Part shown: piece by piece, positions 24,827 through 37,189 of the stretch | Position numbering within the stretch: position 1 is the first letter of the stretch | Layout: the number at the start of each line of letters is the position of its first letter | Source: Myotis daubentonii | Taxonomy: Eukaryota > Chordata > Mammalia > Chiroptera > Vespertilionidae | Length of the DNA: 64,000 bases | Reading direction: 5' to 3' | Assembly: GCF_963259705.1 (NCBI RefSeq) | Contig: NC_081841.1 | Location: 89,665,063 to 89,729,062 of the forward strand | Notes under the pieces: model-generated | The model's input: only the letters and a program-made list of their open reading frames with translations | What the model was told of the DNA's origin: nothing | Database searches by the model: none | Made by a program: the position numbers and the translations under genes

Positions 24827-25469
24827 ATTTGTCATTTACCCTTTCAAGGTGAAGTTAACTCCATAGGAACCCAGGTCAGTGTGAGCTCTTAGCTCAAAGG
24901 GCTTTTGTTAGTGGTTAGTTCTTTCTTACCTCTGTTTAGTCAACTTTTCTCAGCAGGTGTTTGATTCTCAGACACTCCTCTCTCATGTTTCCCTTGACTT
25001 ACTTAACTTTTTGTAAAAACAGGTTAAAGAATACTGCCCCTGGTTAGGTCTCTTCCTCTCCAGCTCCTCTATTTCTCTGCAGTGTAGGGATCCATTTCTC
25101 CAGTTCTCATTTCTCTAAAAATTTCTGTTAAAAACCCTAGAACATATTTCCCAATAACTGCACCATTAGAAATGGGGCTAGATCTATATTAACTCTGTGT
25201 CTTTGCTGAAATTGTCATAGTTAACTGGCAGATCTTCCTCAAAGTCTATGGAACAAGGAGGTAGGTGGCTGTTCCCCAGTTGATAAACCATTGATATGAA
25301 CATGTCTTCATGAGGAATAAGGGAATTGTATGCTCTAATGTGTATTTGAATCACTCAGAGATCTTGTTAAAATTGCAGCCGCTTATATGGCCTGAGAATC
25401 TACATTCTTAATCAGCTTTCAGATGATGCCGATGCTGCTGACTACAAACCACACTTTGATTAGAAAGGT

Positions 25470-25985
25470 TGTGCATTCACCAGAGTTCTCCAGAGAAACA
25501 GAACCAATAGGATATATTACAAAGAAATTTACTATGAGGAATTGGCTCATGCCATTATGGAGGCTGAGAAGCCCCATGATCACATCTCTGCAAGCTGGAG
25601 ATTCAAGAAAGCCGTAGTGTAGCTGGAAGACCTGAGAGCCAGGGAGGCCCTGGTATAGATTCCAGTCCAAGACTGAAGGCCTGAGAACCAGGAGTGCCGA
25701 GAGCAGGAGAGATTGATGTCTCAGCTCTAACAGCAGAACAAGAATCCAAATTTCCTCAGCCTTTTTGTTCTAGGTTAGGTCCTCAGTGGATCGGATGGTG
25801 CCCACCCACATTGGAAAAGGCCCTCTGTGTTATTCAGTTCATTTATTCCAATGCTAATCTCCTCCAGAATCACCCTCATGGCCATACCCAGAAATAATGT
25901 TTAACCAGATATCTGGGCATCCCATGGTCCAGTTTAAATTTGTTAATTTTTGACACATAAAAGTAACCATCACAGGCTGTAATCA
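25470..25985. mobile_element. old interspersed repeat, family unresolved
   Basis: Contains the familiar mammalian repeat strings ccagagaaacagaaccaata, gaattggctcatgccattat, tggatcggatggtgcccacc, and a terminal taaccatcaca. I recognise it as a common dispersed repeat but cannot name the family with confidence. Confidence 0.55.
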
Positions 25986-26029
25986 TGAGGCATAGAAAGC
26001 AAGAAAGTACTAAATGGCTGGCTAAAAAT

Positions 26030-26250
26030 TTTACAATAATAGCTAATATTAAAATGTGACTACATCCTAACCACAGCACTAAATTCTCTGCATGGATTAT
26101 CTCACTTAATTCTCATAATGATCATGTGAGGTAAGTACTATATTTCCATGTTATAAGGGAGGAAATTAAGGCACAGAAGGATTGAGTAATTTGAGATTAA
26201 ATATTTAGGAAGTGTCAGAATTGAGCAATCTGACTTCAATTTGAAACACC
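26030..26250 (-). mobile_element. MIR-like SINE remnant
   Basis: Shows tctcacttaattctcataa, ggaggaaattaaggcacaga and ggaagtgtcagaattgagc, an antisense MIR pattern. Confidence 0.55.
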
Positions 26251-26929
26251 ATCTCCTAGGGCCCTGTGTTACTCTACTATAGTACAGAAAGCAAGGGTCT
26301 GGCCATGATTTTATAACAAGTAGGGTTGTACTTAATGAAACTGGTGGGATGCTGGGGAAGATGGCCTGGGGGTGTTCTCCGAAATGTAAAACCGCACTGG
26401 AGCTTCCTACAAGGTCCAAGTTGAGAGAGAAGTGAATGTAGCTTTACTGAGGAAAGAAAAGTGATACATACCAGTAAGAATAATAAGAGGAAAAACTAAG
26501 AGAAATTGGTGATAAAGAAAAAGAGAAGTTGGAATCGTTACACTTCAATTTAGAGAACGGAGAATCATGACATAAAATTTCTTTAGAAAGTCCCAGAGAA
26601 GTTGTGTGTGTGTGTGTATGACAAGTCAGAAGGATAAGGGGAACTCATATTTCCATGGGCAAAATACTATTTCAAGAGTCAGACCCCAATGAAGTTTTAT
26701 AATCAAACCCCAACCACCACCACAGCTGAGGTTTCTTCCATGTTCCAATGACTTTTGTGCATAACTCAAAATGCAAAATGTACTTATCCACTCTTTTATT
26801 TATATTTCCCTCGCTAGACTGTGATTTTTCCTTTATTTATTTTTATTTTTTTATTACAAGGTCTTATTTTATAGACACATCCTGAGGTTTAGGTACACTG
26901 GAATACTTTATTCACTGGTGGTCAGCTCT

Positions 26930-27200
26930 ACAATCTTGACATCATTCCTTTTTCACTATTGGCATCCCTCAACCCATCACAGTTCACTTCAATGCCACTG
27001 TTGTTATGAAGCCTTCCCTAAATTAAGCATTTCACTCTGTACCTTTATCATGACACAAAATATCGTCTTATTGATACATTTTGCAAAGCTCTTTTGTGCA
27101 TTAAATTATAGACTCCTAGCAGTTATGACTCTGTCTTCATGACCTTTGAATTCTCATTAGAGCTGAGCATCAGTTGATACTCAAAGAATAAGATAATGAA
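26930..27200 (+). mobile_element. L2-like remnant
   Basis: Includes gaagccttccctaaatt, then tagactcctagcagttatga, with the layout of an L2 3' end. Decayed. Confidence 0.4.
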
Positions 27201-29030
27201 TACATAGTTTAAAAGAAAGAAAAGGAACAGAGATTTAGGCAAAATGTCCCTGGATTGGCTAAAATGGACTCAACAGCAGCTTAAGACAAAGTTTAAACAA
27301 TCCAAGAGAGCTTCCAGATCCTTCCATATATATAGTATCTTTCCAGATCCTAACTTCTTTTTCTAATGAACACATCACCAAAGAATGAGCCATTTTCTCC
27401 TTATTCTTTGGAAAGTTATCATGCAGGTGTTTTTAGGGCAGAAGAGAGAGGGAACCTGGAGCTAGATTTACCTTTGAATTAAGATAAAAATAAAAACAAT
27501 CACTTAAAAAACATTTTAATAAGCAAATGATTCAGAAATGCAGAAAGAGATTTAAGAAACAAAAACAGATTAAATTTTATTTTGTTTGAGGAGAAGATCA
27601 GAGGATGCCTGCTGTGGTGCCTTACCTGGAGACCGAATGAATGCAAAGCTTGTGATGGCAATTACTGATTTACTCTCAAGTGGATTCCATGGGCTGTGCG
27701 CGCCCTTAAGAGAAGGGCAAGAAAAAAATGAGAGATTTTGTGATTTCCTTCTTTTTTTCCTGACGCCAAATGTGTTTTAATTTTCTACAAACTCTTTATT
27801 TCTGTCTGGAGACAATATGATTGGGGAAGGGGGGTGCACTACACAGAACCCAGAAAGCCATGACAACTAAAGAGGAAAAATATGGATTCTGTAAAAATAA
27901 AATTCATAACAATTGTGCTCAAGACAAATTTATTTCTTTGGCTTCTAAAATAACTGTCAGCAAGAAATGACTCTTAGCTGAGTTTACAAAGTAAACATAA
28001 AATGTTATTAAAACTTTGGGGTTCTCCGTGTCCTGTTGGCATCTCCTTTTCACTTAGAGTGATTTATTTAGTTCACTATCATGGTCTTTTTAAACTAAGA
28101 CAACAAAATTTCAACTCTTCAATGAGGTTCTGAGAAGCCAAAATCTTAACAGCAAAACAAAACACAACAAAATATAAACAAAAAATACTTCTTACAACTT
28201 AAAATATTTCATGTAGTACGTACTCAGAAAATCGCCTCATTCAGTCAGTTTGGGAAACCGGCACAGTTAGGCAAAATGAACCCACAACTTTCTACCAGTT
28301 GTTTTGCATTTGCTTTTGTTTTTTACTGAACATCAAGATTTCTTACAACAGAAGAATATTTTGATGATCTTATCATCATGCAACATTGGTTTTTAATTCT
28401 TCACTTCAGTCACTCAAATTCTTCTAGCCTAGACCCATGTATTCTTTTGAATATTCAACCTCCGAAGTTTATGTGCAGGAAAACAATTTTACTATCTCAG
28501 GTAATAAGGCCTTACAATGGAGAAAACACCAAACAAAATACCACTCCGCCCCCACATCACCTTATATATGCAGCCTAAGTCTTACACTGTGTGTGTTTAT
28601 TTTCCATTTTTTCCCACTAGGTTGTCCCCTTTGAGAAGTTCTTAGCACTAGGCTCCCGAGAGCTTTACCAAATTCCTGTTTCACGTTTAGCATCTTTTGG
28701 CCATTAATCACCACACTCAGAGAAAGGTGCGACCGTTTGCCAGTAATCAGCTCTTTGGTTCCCTGTGATCCGGGGACAAGAACGTGTAAGTGCTTGGGGA
28801 TGGAGAGGAAGAAAAGAGGGAAGAAAGTAGGGGAAAAAGAAAGAAAATACAATTTTTCTTCAGATAAAAAATGGAGTTAGAGGACATCTAGAAGGCATCT
28901 TAAAAAAAAAATAGGAAACAAGTCAACACTCAAAATAGACATAAACAACATACAAATCAAAATGATTGTAAAGTGCACAGTCCTAGGTACTTCCTAACAT
29001 CAAGTTTTGTAGCTATACTTGGAGTAGACG
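27201..29030. other. intergenic, nothing recognised
   Basis: AT-rich single-copy-looking sequence. No element or exon that I can support. Confidence 0.55.
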
Positions 29031-29032
29031 TA

Positions 29033-29635
29033 CAGTAATCCTCCCTTACCCACTGCAGGGAAGCCTCAAGTCGCGGTTAGTACCAAACCCTGTGTGTACT
29101 GTTTTCTCCTATACATACATACATACCTATGATGAAGTTTAATTTATAAATTCGGCTCAGTAAGAGATTAACAATAACTAATAGAGCCATCATAACAATG
29201 TACTGTAGTAAAAGTTATGTAAATGTGGCCTCGCTCTTTCAAAATACCTTATTGTACTCTACTCATCTTTTCACTTAAAAGAAGCAGTTTACAGCTTCGC
29301 TGAGGTATATTTGAATTGCCAGCATCACTATTGCACTTTGGGGCCATTAGTAATTAAAATAAGGGTTACTTGAATGCAGCACTGTGTTGTGGCCACCAGA
29401 AGTGACTAAGGGCGGAAACTTATACAGCTTGGGGATGGAGGACAAAGGGATGATTCAAGTCATTGATGAGACTGAGCAGGACACCTGAGATTTCATTGCT
29501 CCTAAGAACGGCAAATAATTTAAAACCTATGTATTTTTTTTTGTACTTTTCCATTTAATATTTTCAGATCCCAGTTAACTGTGGATAACTGAAACTGCGG
29601 AAAACAAAATTGCAGATTAAGAGGGGGTACTACTG
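29033..29635. mobile_element. Tigger/MER2-like DNA transposon
   Basis: Inverted ends CAGTAATCCTCCCTTACCC and CAGTAGTACCCCCTCTTAA, with the TA target duplicated at both sides (29031-29032, 29636-29637). Length is 603 bp and no transposase is encoded. Confidence 0.82.
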
Positions 29636-30334
29636 TACATGTAAGCACTCATTCCACAACACAGTAAGATGGTAAAAGCAGCCAACATCTACTGAGTGAT
29701 CATTCCTGTCCCAGGTCCTGTTAGCCCCCCATAATTATCCCATTTAGGATCCCAAATACCCTCTGAAGTAGATAACCTGATCCCAAACCCACAAGGCCCC
29801 TCATATTTCTGCAATTCAGCATTTTTCAGATTTTACAAAGCCATCAAAGAGCACGTGCCATATAGTATGAATCCCCTTCAACACGCTTTTATATATACAC
29901 ACACACACACACAAGATGTGTAGACAGACACAGGAGTAGGAAGATGACTTCTCTTCAGGTCAGGTCAGGTTTGATTGCCCAAAGTGTTTTTGCCAAACCT
30001 AGATTTAAAAAAAACACCTGTGTTCAGCGGTTGAATTTCAGAGTTGAAGATTGGATGTATTTCCATCATTTTACAGGCAAAGAAATTGGCACTCAGAGGA
30101 TAAAGTGCCTGCCTCCTGCGACCTGCAGCAGGCTTGGGGCTGGACCCAACCAGGAAATCTCAAACTCGAGGCTGTGCCTAACACCCCTCTATCCTGCCTC
30201 TCAGGCTTCCTCTGAGGGGTCTAAGTAAATGCAGACGTGTCTGAAGGCTTACTGTCAGTCCTGAAGTCTTCCACTGTCTTTTCTGCTCCTCATTACCTTT
30301 CTCCGCAACTGCACCTAGAAAATAATTTTGAGGG

Positions 30335-30570
30335 GCAGGGCGGGGGGTGGGGGGGGGGTGGAGGTGGATTTCCTTCAGTGACAGCAGAAAGAGAAAGCAT
30401 TACCCTGGACTCCCTTAGGAATTGGAGTTTTGCTCCTGAGAAACAAAGCTGAGAAGGGAGGGGAGTGGGGAGGAGAGTGGAGGAGGGTAGAGTGAAGGAA
30501 GGGAGGGGAAGAGAAGAGGGGATAGTGGGGGGCAGGAAGGGAAAAGGAGAAGAGAAAAAGGACCTGAATC
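30335..30570. repeat. polypurine, G-rich tract
   Basis: Runs of G (ggggggtggggggggggtgg near 30342-30362) followed by about 120 bp of almost pure A/G. It has the base composition for G-quadruplex or triplex DNA. No gene is seen. Confidence 0.8.
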
Positions 30571-30723
30571 CCGGGATCCAGAAATGACCAAAGCATTTAA
30601 AAGATCCTAATAATGCAAATGCAAAATGTCTATGCTGCTGCAGGGTCAGTCTCTTGTCTTCTCACACCTTTGCTAAAATCCGCTTTCTAGGAGTGAATAT
30701 TTGCCAAAATGAGGATGCGGCAA

Positions 30724-31546
30724 TGCCGGGAGCCAGTCCATGCTTGCTGTTTCAAGGGACCTGGCATATATGGCATACTGTTCTTAAAATGTTTGCTCAC
30801 CTTCTTGGCGCTGTGTTTTAACCAAGGACTCCTCTCTGAGAAAGGTTGTTTCCCCAGATAGGGATTTTCCCCTGAAGTTAGGGAGGGAATAAAACCCCTC
30901 AACTAAGTGCCAGGCGGGTAATTAATCACTTTAACTACAAACAATCATGCTTAAGCTACATAATCTTTACTCCCTGGAATGGAGATAAGAAACGCCCTAA
31001 CCTATGTAATAGAGATTGACAGGATTGAATCAACTGGTATAAATACAGATGTAACAAGACAGCAAGAGACAGAACTTATAAGACAGAACCAAGAGAGATA
31101 GAACCTAGGCACAGAACCTACACAGAACATTCTCTAGAGACAGAAGAACTTCGCTGGAGAGAACATGGCAAAAGATCCTGGACAGAAACTGGCCTCAGAA
31201 CCTAGAGACAGAACCTAGTGAGAGAACATGGCAAAAGATCCTGGACTGAATCTGACTACAGAAATTGGCAAGAGAACCCGACTAGAACCTGGTGACTGAA
31301 CCTGGCTGGAGAACCTGGACAGAACCTGGCTGGAGAACCTAGCAAGAGAACATGGATACAGAACCTGGCTGGAGATCCGAAGCAGAACCTCGCTGGAGAT
31401 CCAGACCAGAACTTGGCTGGAGATCCTAGCTAGAGATCCTGGCTAGGCTGCTAATCAACCGAACGCTGTCTCCGTGTCATTCCTTCTTCGCCGACTCCGT
31501 CCACACCTGTGGGGACCCCTGGACCTGCTGGGGTTGGACCTCGGCA
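30724..31546 (+). mobile_element. solo LTR with expanded internal repeats
   Basis: TGCCGGGAGCC at the left and CTCGGCA at the right, with the 6-bp duplication cggcaa at 30718-30723 and 31547-31552, as for class II ERVs. A TATAAATACAG box lies near 31038. Downstream is a tandem array of a roughly 15-20-bp unit (listed separately) that the related LTR at 12497-13266 has in only one or two copies. No viral genes remain. Confidence 0.88.
31075..31440 (+). repeat. tandem repeats in the LTR transcribed region
   Basis: Imperfect repeats based on agaacctggctggagaacc with variants (ctagag, ctcgct, gatcc). They lie downstream of the LTR TATA box, so inside the transcribed part. Confidence 0.8.
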
Positions 31547-31552
31547 CGGCAA

Positions 31553-32430
31553 AGCTTCACATCTGGCTAGAGAGCGAATAGGACAGCCCACACCAGCTGG
31601 TGAGGGGGGTCACCAAACTGATCTCACCCAGCAGAGGCAGTGCTTCAAGGGCAGAGTTCGGAGGAGAGGATGTGCTACCTAGGGATGCGGGGAACCTGAG
31701 AATGACATTGGACTTGATCAGGTCAGAAGAATGGGGTTTGATCAATCTACAGGGTGACCATGGCAAAAATCAGGTTGCATTAGGTACCTGAGTTCGTGGG
31801 TGGTGGGTTTCCTGCATGCAGTGGGGCATCTCCAGCATTTAGGCTTGCCCTCCTACATTCTAACATGCTTTCTCCCGGGAGAGAAAGGAGCGCACCTGAA
31901 ATCACACATGACCCTGACATGGCCACAGGAGCATGTTTGGGGAATGGTTTTTGCCTTGCCTGCTAAAGCAGGAAAAGGGATGAGACACATTGCTTGTGGT
32001 CTTAATTTAAGATCCTAATGGGTAAACTTGAGCTTAGTGGCCAAACTAGTGCCAGAAAAAATCAAGCCCTCAGGAGTGAGTCTTGCATGAGCAAGGCTGC
32101 TTCAGTACCTCTTTCCCATCTCCCAAACCACGGCAGCTGCACCCTCTAACCAGTGCTTCTGCATCACTACCTTGGGTGCCAAGCTCACAGATGGGCATTT
32201 AACTGGGGTCCAAGCATAATGTGGGGCTCCATTTGCTTCTTCCTCTCCTTTTTTTTTCAAATGTTGTAGCTTTTGGTACTTCACCACCAGCATGTATGTG
32301 GCTAGGGCTTGTCAACGTGCCCGCTTGTATATTCCCATTTCTGACGTGAAATAGAACTCAATTCCAATTAAAGAGTCCTTGCACAGTCAGCACTCCCTAT
32401 ATGTTGGTGATCTGAAAGCTTGTGAAAAAT
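31553..32430. other. intergenic, nothing recognised
   Basis: Unusually balanced GC content for the flank and several short frames, but no family match. It could hide an undescribed repeat; nothing supports a gene. Confidence 0.5.
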
Positions 32431-32628
32431 AGACCTTTGAGTGTTGACCTGTGAACCAGGAGGTCATGGTTCAATTCCCAGTCAGGTCACAAGCCTGGGT
32501 TGCCAGCTCGATCCCCAGTGTAGGGCTTGCAGGAGGCAGCCAATCAATGATATTCTCTCATCAATGTTTCTCTCTCTCTCTTCCTCTCCCTTCCTCTCTG
32601 AAATCAATAAATATAAATATTTAAAAAA
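32431..32628 (+). mobile_element. VES-type SINE
   Basis: Sense orientation: ttgacctgtgaaccaggagg, gttcaattcccagtcagg, gcaggaggcagccaatcaat, and a ctctctgaaatcaataaata tail. Confidence 0.83.
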
Positions 32629-33676
32629 TAGACCCTTCTTGGCTCACAAACTATTTTTGTCAGGTGCTTTACTCTAAACCAAAAGGATAAGATTTTAAAT
32701 GTTATGTACACGGGGGTTTATTTTTTTGGTGTGATAATGGGAAATATTTTTTCTTTCTCTGTAAACTTCCTTTTACCAAAATTAGTGTCCAGGCATTAGA
32801 ACAAACCATATATTAAACGTTTTTAAAGCTGACCAGAACGTTTCTTTCCCTGCACTAATTTAAGAAGGGCATACACACCGGACACTCAAATGGATGCAGA
32901 GATTTTCCTTTGCACCATTTCTTAAATTTTACTCTCCTCTTCTCAATGCTAACCTTCTACTTCCCTAGTCTCCCAGCAAACACATATGTAATACACATAC
33001 ACACGGGTTTGTGTTTTGTTCCCATGAAATAAATTTCTAGTAAAATGAAAGTTTTCTCAGGAAAAAAAAATACTATATTAAGCCAGAGAGTTGGACTCAA
33101 GATAGTGAAATCTATTTTTATTCTAATAACACCCTAAAATCTTTAAGTTATTAAATATTCAACTAAAAGCTCCATTTTGGTAAGTTTTATCAGAACTTTA
33201 ATTATTACCTAACACAAAGTGTTATACCAAACGACTCAGATTAAAAATAAGTCTGTCCAACCACACATTTAAATGTTTTTATTTTGTTCTACATAGTACA
33301 GGGTTTTCCTATCTAAATGAACAAGTTCAGTATGAGTAGGTGGAAGGAAGAAAAACAAAGGGACATTCATTAGGAAATGAAGGCAGACTTTTCTCATGAA
33401 AACAGAAGGGCAAAAGCACACCTTTCAATGTCAGAGAGTCATTGCCAGCATTTTGATAAACAGAATGAACTTTAATCTGCACAGATGAATCTGAGAAATC
33501 TTCCTGGAGAGATGCCATAGATTATCATAATAAATATTATTAGCAAAGTCACAAGGCTATAATCACTATCTGTATCTATGATACAGAGTTTCAGATTAAC
33601 ATGTTTATTTTACTTGTGTCCCCAAATTTAACATTAGGGAATTTTGGTTTTGGTAACATCATCATTAGACAAATTA
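32629..33676. other. intergenic, nothing recognised
   Basis: AT-rich sequence upstream of the Helitron array without recognisable features. Confidence 0.55.
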
Positions 33677-34201
33677 TCCTATCTAATAATAGACAAACAT
33701 GGTAATTGACTGTACCTTCGCTATGCCTCCCATTGGCTAATCAGCACAATATGCAAATTAACCACCAACAAAGATGGCAGCTAATTTGCATACTGCAGGC
33801 AGGGCAGGACAGCTCCATCCCGCCTGCCCTGCCGCCATCTGGGCCTGCTATTTGTGACCCGGGGTGGCGGGCGTCTGTGTGCGACCCGACCCGGGGCGGC
33901 AGGGTGGTACAGCAGCAATCGGCCAGCCCGCCCAGCCTCCATCGGGCATCCCGTGTGCGACCCGACCCGGGGCAGCGCCCCAACCCCTGGATTGGCCCTG
34001 CCGTGTGCGCAACCCAGGGAGGCGGGGCAGGCACCGAAGGATTGGGCCTGTCATCTGCCACCTGGGGAGCGGGCCTAAGCCAGCAGGTGGTTATCTCCCG
34101 AGGGGTCCCAGACTGTGAGAGGGCACAAGTGGGGCTGAGGGACACCCCTCCCACCTCCCCTCCCCCGCCAGTGCACAAATTTTTGTGCACTGGGCCTCTA
34201 G
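33677..34201 (+). mobile_element. non-autonomous Helitron, first of a tandem array
   Basis: 5' TCCTATCTAATAATAGAC and 3' hairpin GTGCACAAATTTTTGTGCAC, then TGGGCCTCTAG. It is 525 bp and preceded by A. A GC-rich centre carries degenerate repeats around gtgcgacccgacccggggc. Short open frames inside are not genes. Confidence 0.85.
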
Positions 34202-34862
34202 TCAACACTAATAAAAGAGAAAAATGGTAATTGGCGTATGAGCTACCCTTTTCATTGGCTAATCAGGGCTATATGCAAATTAACTGCCAACTAAGATTGG
34301 CAGTTAACTGACAACTAAGATTGGCAGTTAACTGCCAACAAGATGGCGGTTAATTTGCATATGTAGGCACAATGCCGGGAGGTGAAAGGGAAAGCAGGAA
34401 GAAGCCCCCTGCCACTGACAGTGATCGGAAACCCAGGGGGGAGCTAAGAGCTGGGGGGCAGGGCAAAGGTGGCCCTGGGGCCGCCTTTGCCCTGCCCCCC
34501 AGCCATGATCGGAGAATCAGGTGCCTTTTCCGCCCTGGCCAGTGATAGCAGGAAGTAGGGGTGGAGCCAGCGATGGGAGCTGGGCACGGTCGAAGCTGGC
34601 AGTCCCGGGAGCTAGGGGTCCCTTGCCTGGGCCTAAAGCGAAGCCGACGATCGTGGGGCCGCTGCAGCTGCGGGTCCCCACTGCCCGGGCCGGACGCCTA
34701 GGCCAGAGGCGTCAGGCCTGGGCAAGGGGCCGATCCTGCGATTGGAGGGTGATGGGGGTCAACGCCTGAGGGCTCCCAGTATGTGAGAGGGGGCAGGCTG
34801 GGCTGAGGGACACTCCCCCCTACACACACCCAGTGCACGAATTTCGTGCACCGGGCCCCTAG
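34202..34862 (+). mobile_element. non-autonomous Helitron, second of the array
   Basis: Starts TCAACACTAATAAAAGAG at the base after the previous CTAG and ends GTGCACGAATTTCGTGCAC, then CGGGCCCCTAG. Length is 661 bp. A short repeat, ctaagattggcagttaactg, occurs in near-tandem copies near its 5' end (34293-34335). Confidence 0.85.
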
Positions 34863-35186
34863 TATATATATAAAAACCTAAGTGACCGTTACGACCAAAC
34901 AACCAGAATGACCGGTCAACCAGTCACTATGACGTGCACTGGCCACCAAGGGGCAGACACTCAGTGCAGGAGCTGCACCCTGGTAGTCAGTGCACTCCCG
35001 CAGCCAACCTTCCATAGCCCCTCCACCCCGCCCCACCACCAGTGGCCAACCTCCCGCAGCCCCTCCCACCGGCCAGCGAACCTCCCCCGGCCCCTCCCCT
35101 GAGCCATCCGGCCCCCTGATAGGCCTCGATCACAGGCCAGGCCGAGGGACCCCACCCATGCATGAATTCATGCACCGGACTGATAG
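34863..35186 (+). mobile_element. non-autonomous Helitron, third of the array
   Basis: Starts at the TATA-rich junction with tataaaaacctaagtgacc and ends GCATGAATTCATGCACCGG, then ACTGATAG, a variant of the CTAG end. It shares the internal motif gcagacactcagtgcaggag with the fourth copy. Confidence 0.75.
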
Positions 35187-35223
35187 TGTGTGTGTGTGCA
35201 TGTGTGTGTGTGTGTGTGTATAC

Positions 35224-35258
<35 letters not shown>

Positions 35259-35262
35259 AAAG
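35187..35262. repeat. (GT)n-(TA)n microsatellite between Helitrons
   Basis: A GT-rich run followed by an AT run at the junction between the third and fourth Helitrons. It probably grew from the AT-rich Helitron 5' end. Confidence 0.85.
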
Positions 35263-35589
35263 CGTAATATGCAAACCAATCATATGGCGGAACGACTGGT
35301 CACTATGATGCGCACTGACCAGCAGAAGGCAGACACTCAATGCAGGAGCTGCCCCTAGCCTGCAGGCTCCAGATGGGGAACAGGGAACCAGGAGGGATGG
35401 CAGCAGATGTGGGCGGTGCCAGGCCAAAGCGGGTGTGAGCGGGGCCCCAATCACCCTGCCAGTCGCCCACACACAGAGGGCAACCAACAGCAGCGGCAGG
35501 GGGCGGGGCAGCTGGGGAAGATTGGCTTTGATCGCAGGCCAGGCCTAGAGACCCTACCCATGCGTGAATTTCGTGCGCTGGGCCTCTAG
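35253..35589 (+). mobile_element. non-autonomous Helitron, fourth of the array
   Basis: Starts in the TA run with tataaaagcgtaatatgc and ends with the decayed hairpin gcgtgaatttcgtgcgctgg, then GCCTCTAG. It shares internal sequence with the third copy (agacactcaatgcaggagct). Confidence 0.78.
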
Positions 35590-36586
35590 TATATATATAT
35601 GTAAATTCTAAGATATTCTGAAAATGTAGATTGATCAGCATTTACAAGAACAATTGGCGGTTTTAAGAGTCTACTTAAAAGATCTCCAGGGAAGGTCCCA
35701 TAGCACCTTTGGTAAATATTTGCTTTGGATAAAAGTTCTAGTTCTGCATAAAATCCTATATATCACTATTGCTTTTCAAAGTATATTTTCCATTTTTCAT
35801 TCATTCTCTTCCCCTTTCCCCACCATCCCATCCCACCATTATTAGTCAAGTGGCCAGAATTATCTGGTTCATGTTTAGGAGTTTTTAAAAGGATCCTCTG
35901 TACACCCAGAAATCTGGTTTCTGCTTCCTTTTTAGTTTTGCTTCGACTTTCAGATGAGGGGGAATCATATCTGATTTGGACTTAACCTTAAAATGTTAAA
36001 AGTACTCATCCAATTTTTATACAATCAAAGGAAGACAATTAGACTGGATGGCTACATCAAGCTTCAAACTGCTCAGAAGGAGATTCTTATTCCTTGGGTT
36101 CGGAACATAGACAGAATTCATGGTGAAATATATTCGAGAAAGTACATTTTCAATCATCATTGACAAGGCAAGTAGAACCAGGGAAATATCCATTTTTATA
36201 TCTTAACATCAGGGACTTTCTGTAACTCAAGAATAGGCCAGATACCTGCTAGCACCTTAAATAGAGTAAGTATTCCATAATTTCTGAATGGCTGCATGAT
36301 GAAAGTAACGTACCTTTGCTTTTATCTTGTCTCATTCATGAATGGCAGGGGCTCTAAATGATAACAAGCCTCTGTACTTTAATCTCAGAGTCTGAGGAAC
36401 AGGCATTTTGGATAACTGAATTTTCCAGTTATCTAAATGTCAGCAAGAAAATCCTTTGTTTTCAATGCTTGTCTGTTAGTTTGCCTAGCTATACATCTTA
36501 ACAAAATATTGAGCATCTTACTGAGACTCTATCATTATATTCAATATCAATTCTCATTTCATATGTATTATAAAGTTTTAAAAAGT
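35590..36586. other. intergenic, nothing recognised
   Basis: AT-rich sequence between the Helitron array and the SINE at 36625, without recognisable features. Confidence 0.55.
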
Positions 36587-36624
36587 CAGACTTAGTTATT
36601 TTTTGTTAATCTTCACCAGAGGAT

Positions 36625-36856
36625 ATTTTTTCCATTGATTTTAAGAGACAGTGGAAGGGAGGGGGCTGGAGGAGAGAGAGAGTGGAGAGAGATCAATGTG
36701 AGAGAGACATCGATTGGTTGCCTCCCACATACACCCCGACTGGGGCTGGGAATCAAACCTGCAACCCAGGTACATGCCCTTGACTGGGAATTGAAACTGG
36801 GACCCTCCTCTGGTCCATGGGCCAATGCTCTAACCACTGAGCTACCAGCCAGGGCT
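36625..36856 (-). mobile_element. VES-type SINE
   Basis: Reverse orientation, from ttttccattgattttaagag to ccactgagctaccagcc. The flanks show an imperfect duplication (agacttagttattttttgt near 36587 and agacttatttttttgt near 36857). Confidence 0.85.
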
Positions 36857-37189
36857 AGACTTATTTTTTTGTGACAATTGTCTTCTTATCAGCCTGCTTT
36901 TTATGATCTGTAATTCTCTCTAAAATGGGGAGGATTAAAACAAAAATCCAACCGGGTATTCCAATTATCAAAGTTGTGCTGATTCCTATAGCATACAATG
37001 ACCAACAAACGAAGTAAAAAGTGGTCAGGAAACAACTGTCCAAAACCAGATAGTTTGACATTACTAAAACAGCATCCAACAATACCAAATTACAATTATG
37101 TATTTGGGGAGGAATGAGCCTGGCAGGATTTTGGAATTCACTCAATCTTTTGAATGGAATGTTCTTTTCCCAGATATCTCCTAGGCTGT

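Noticed and set aside
33706..34230. GC-rich frames of 155-174 codons in the first Helitron of the array
   Set aside because: Low-complexity P/R/G translations of a non-autonomous element; no Rep/helicase motifs.
34863..35589. CRISPR-like spaced repeats suggested by the recurring gcagacactca motif
   Set aside because: Only two copies, explained by two related Helitrons; the genome is mammalian.
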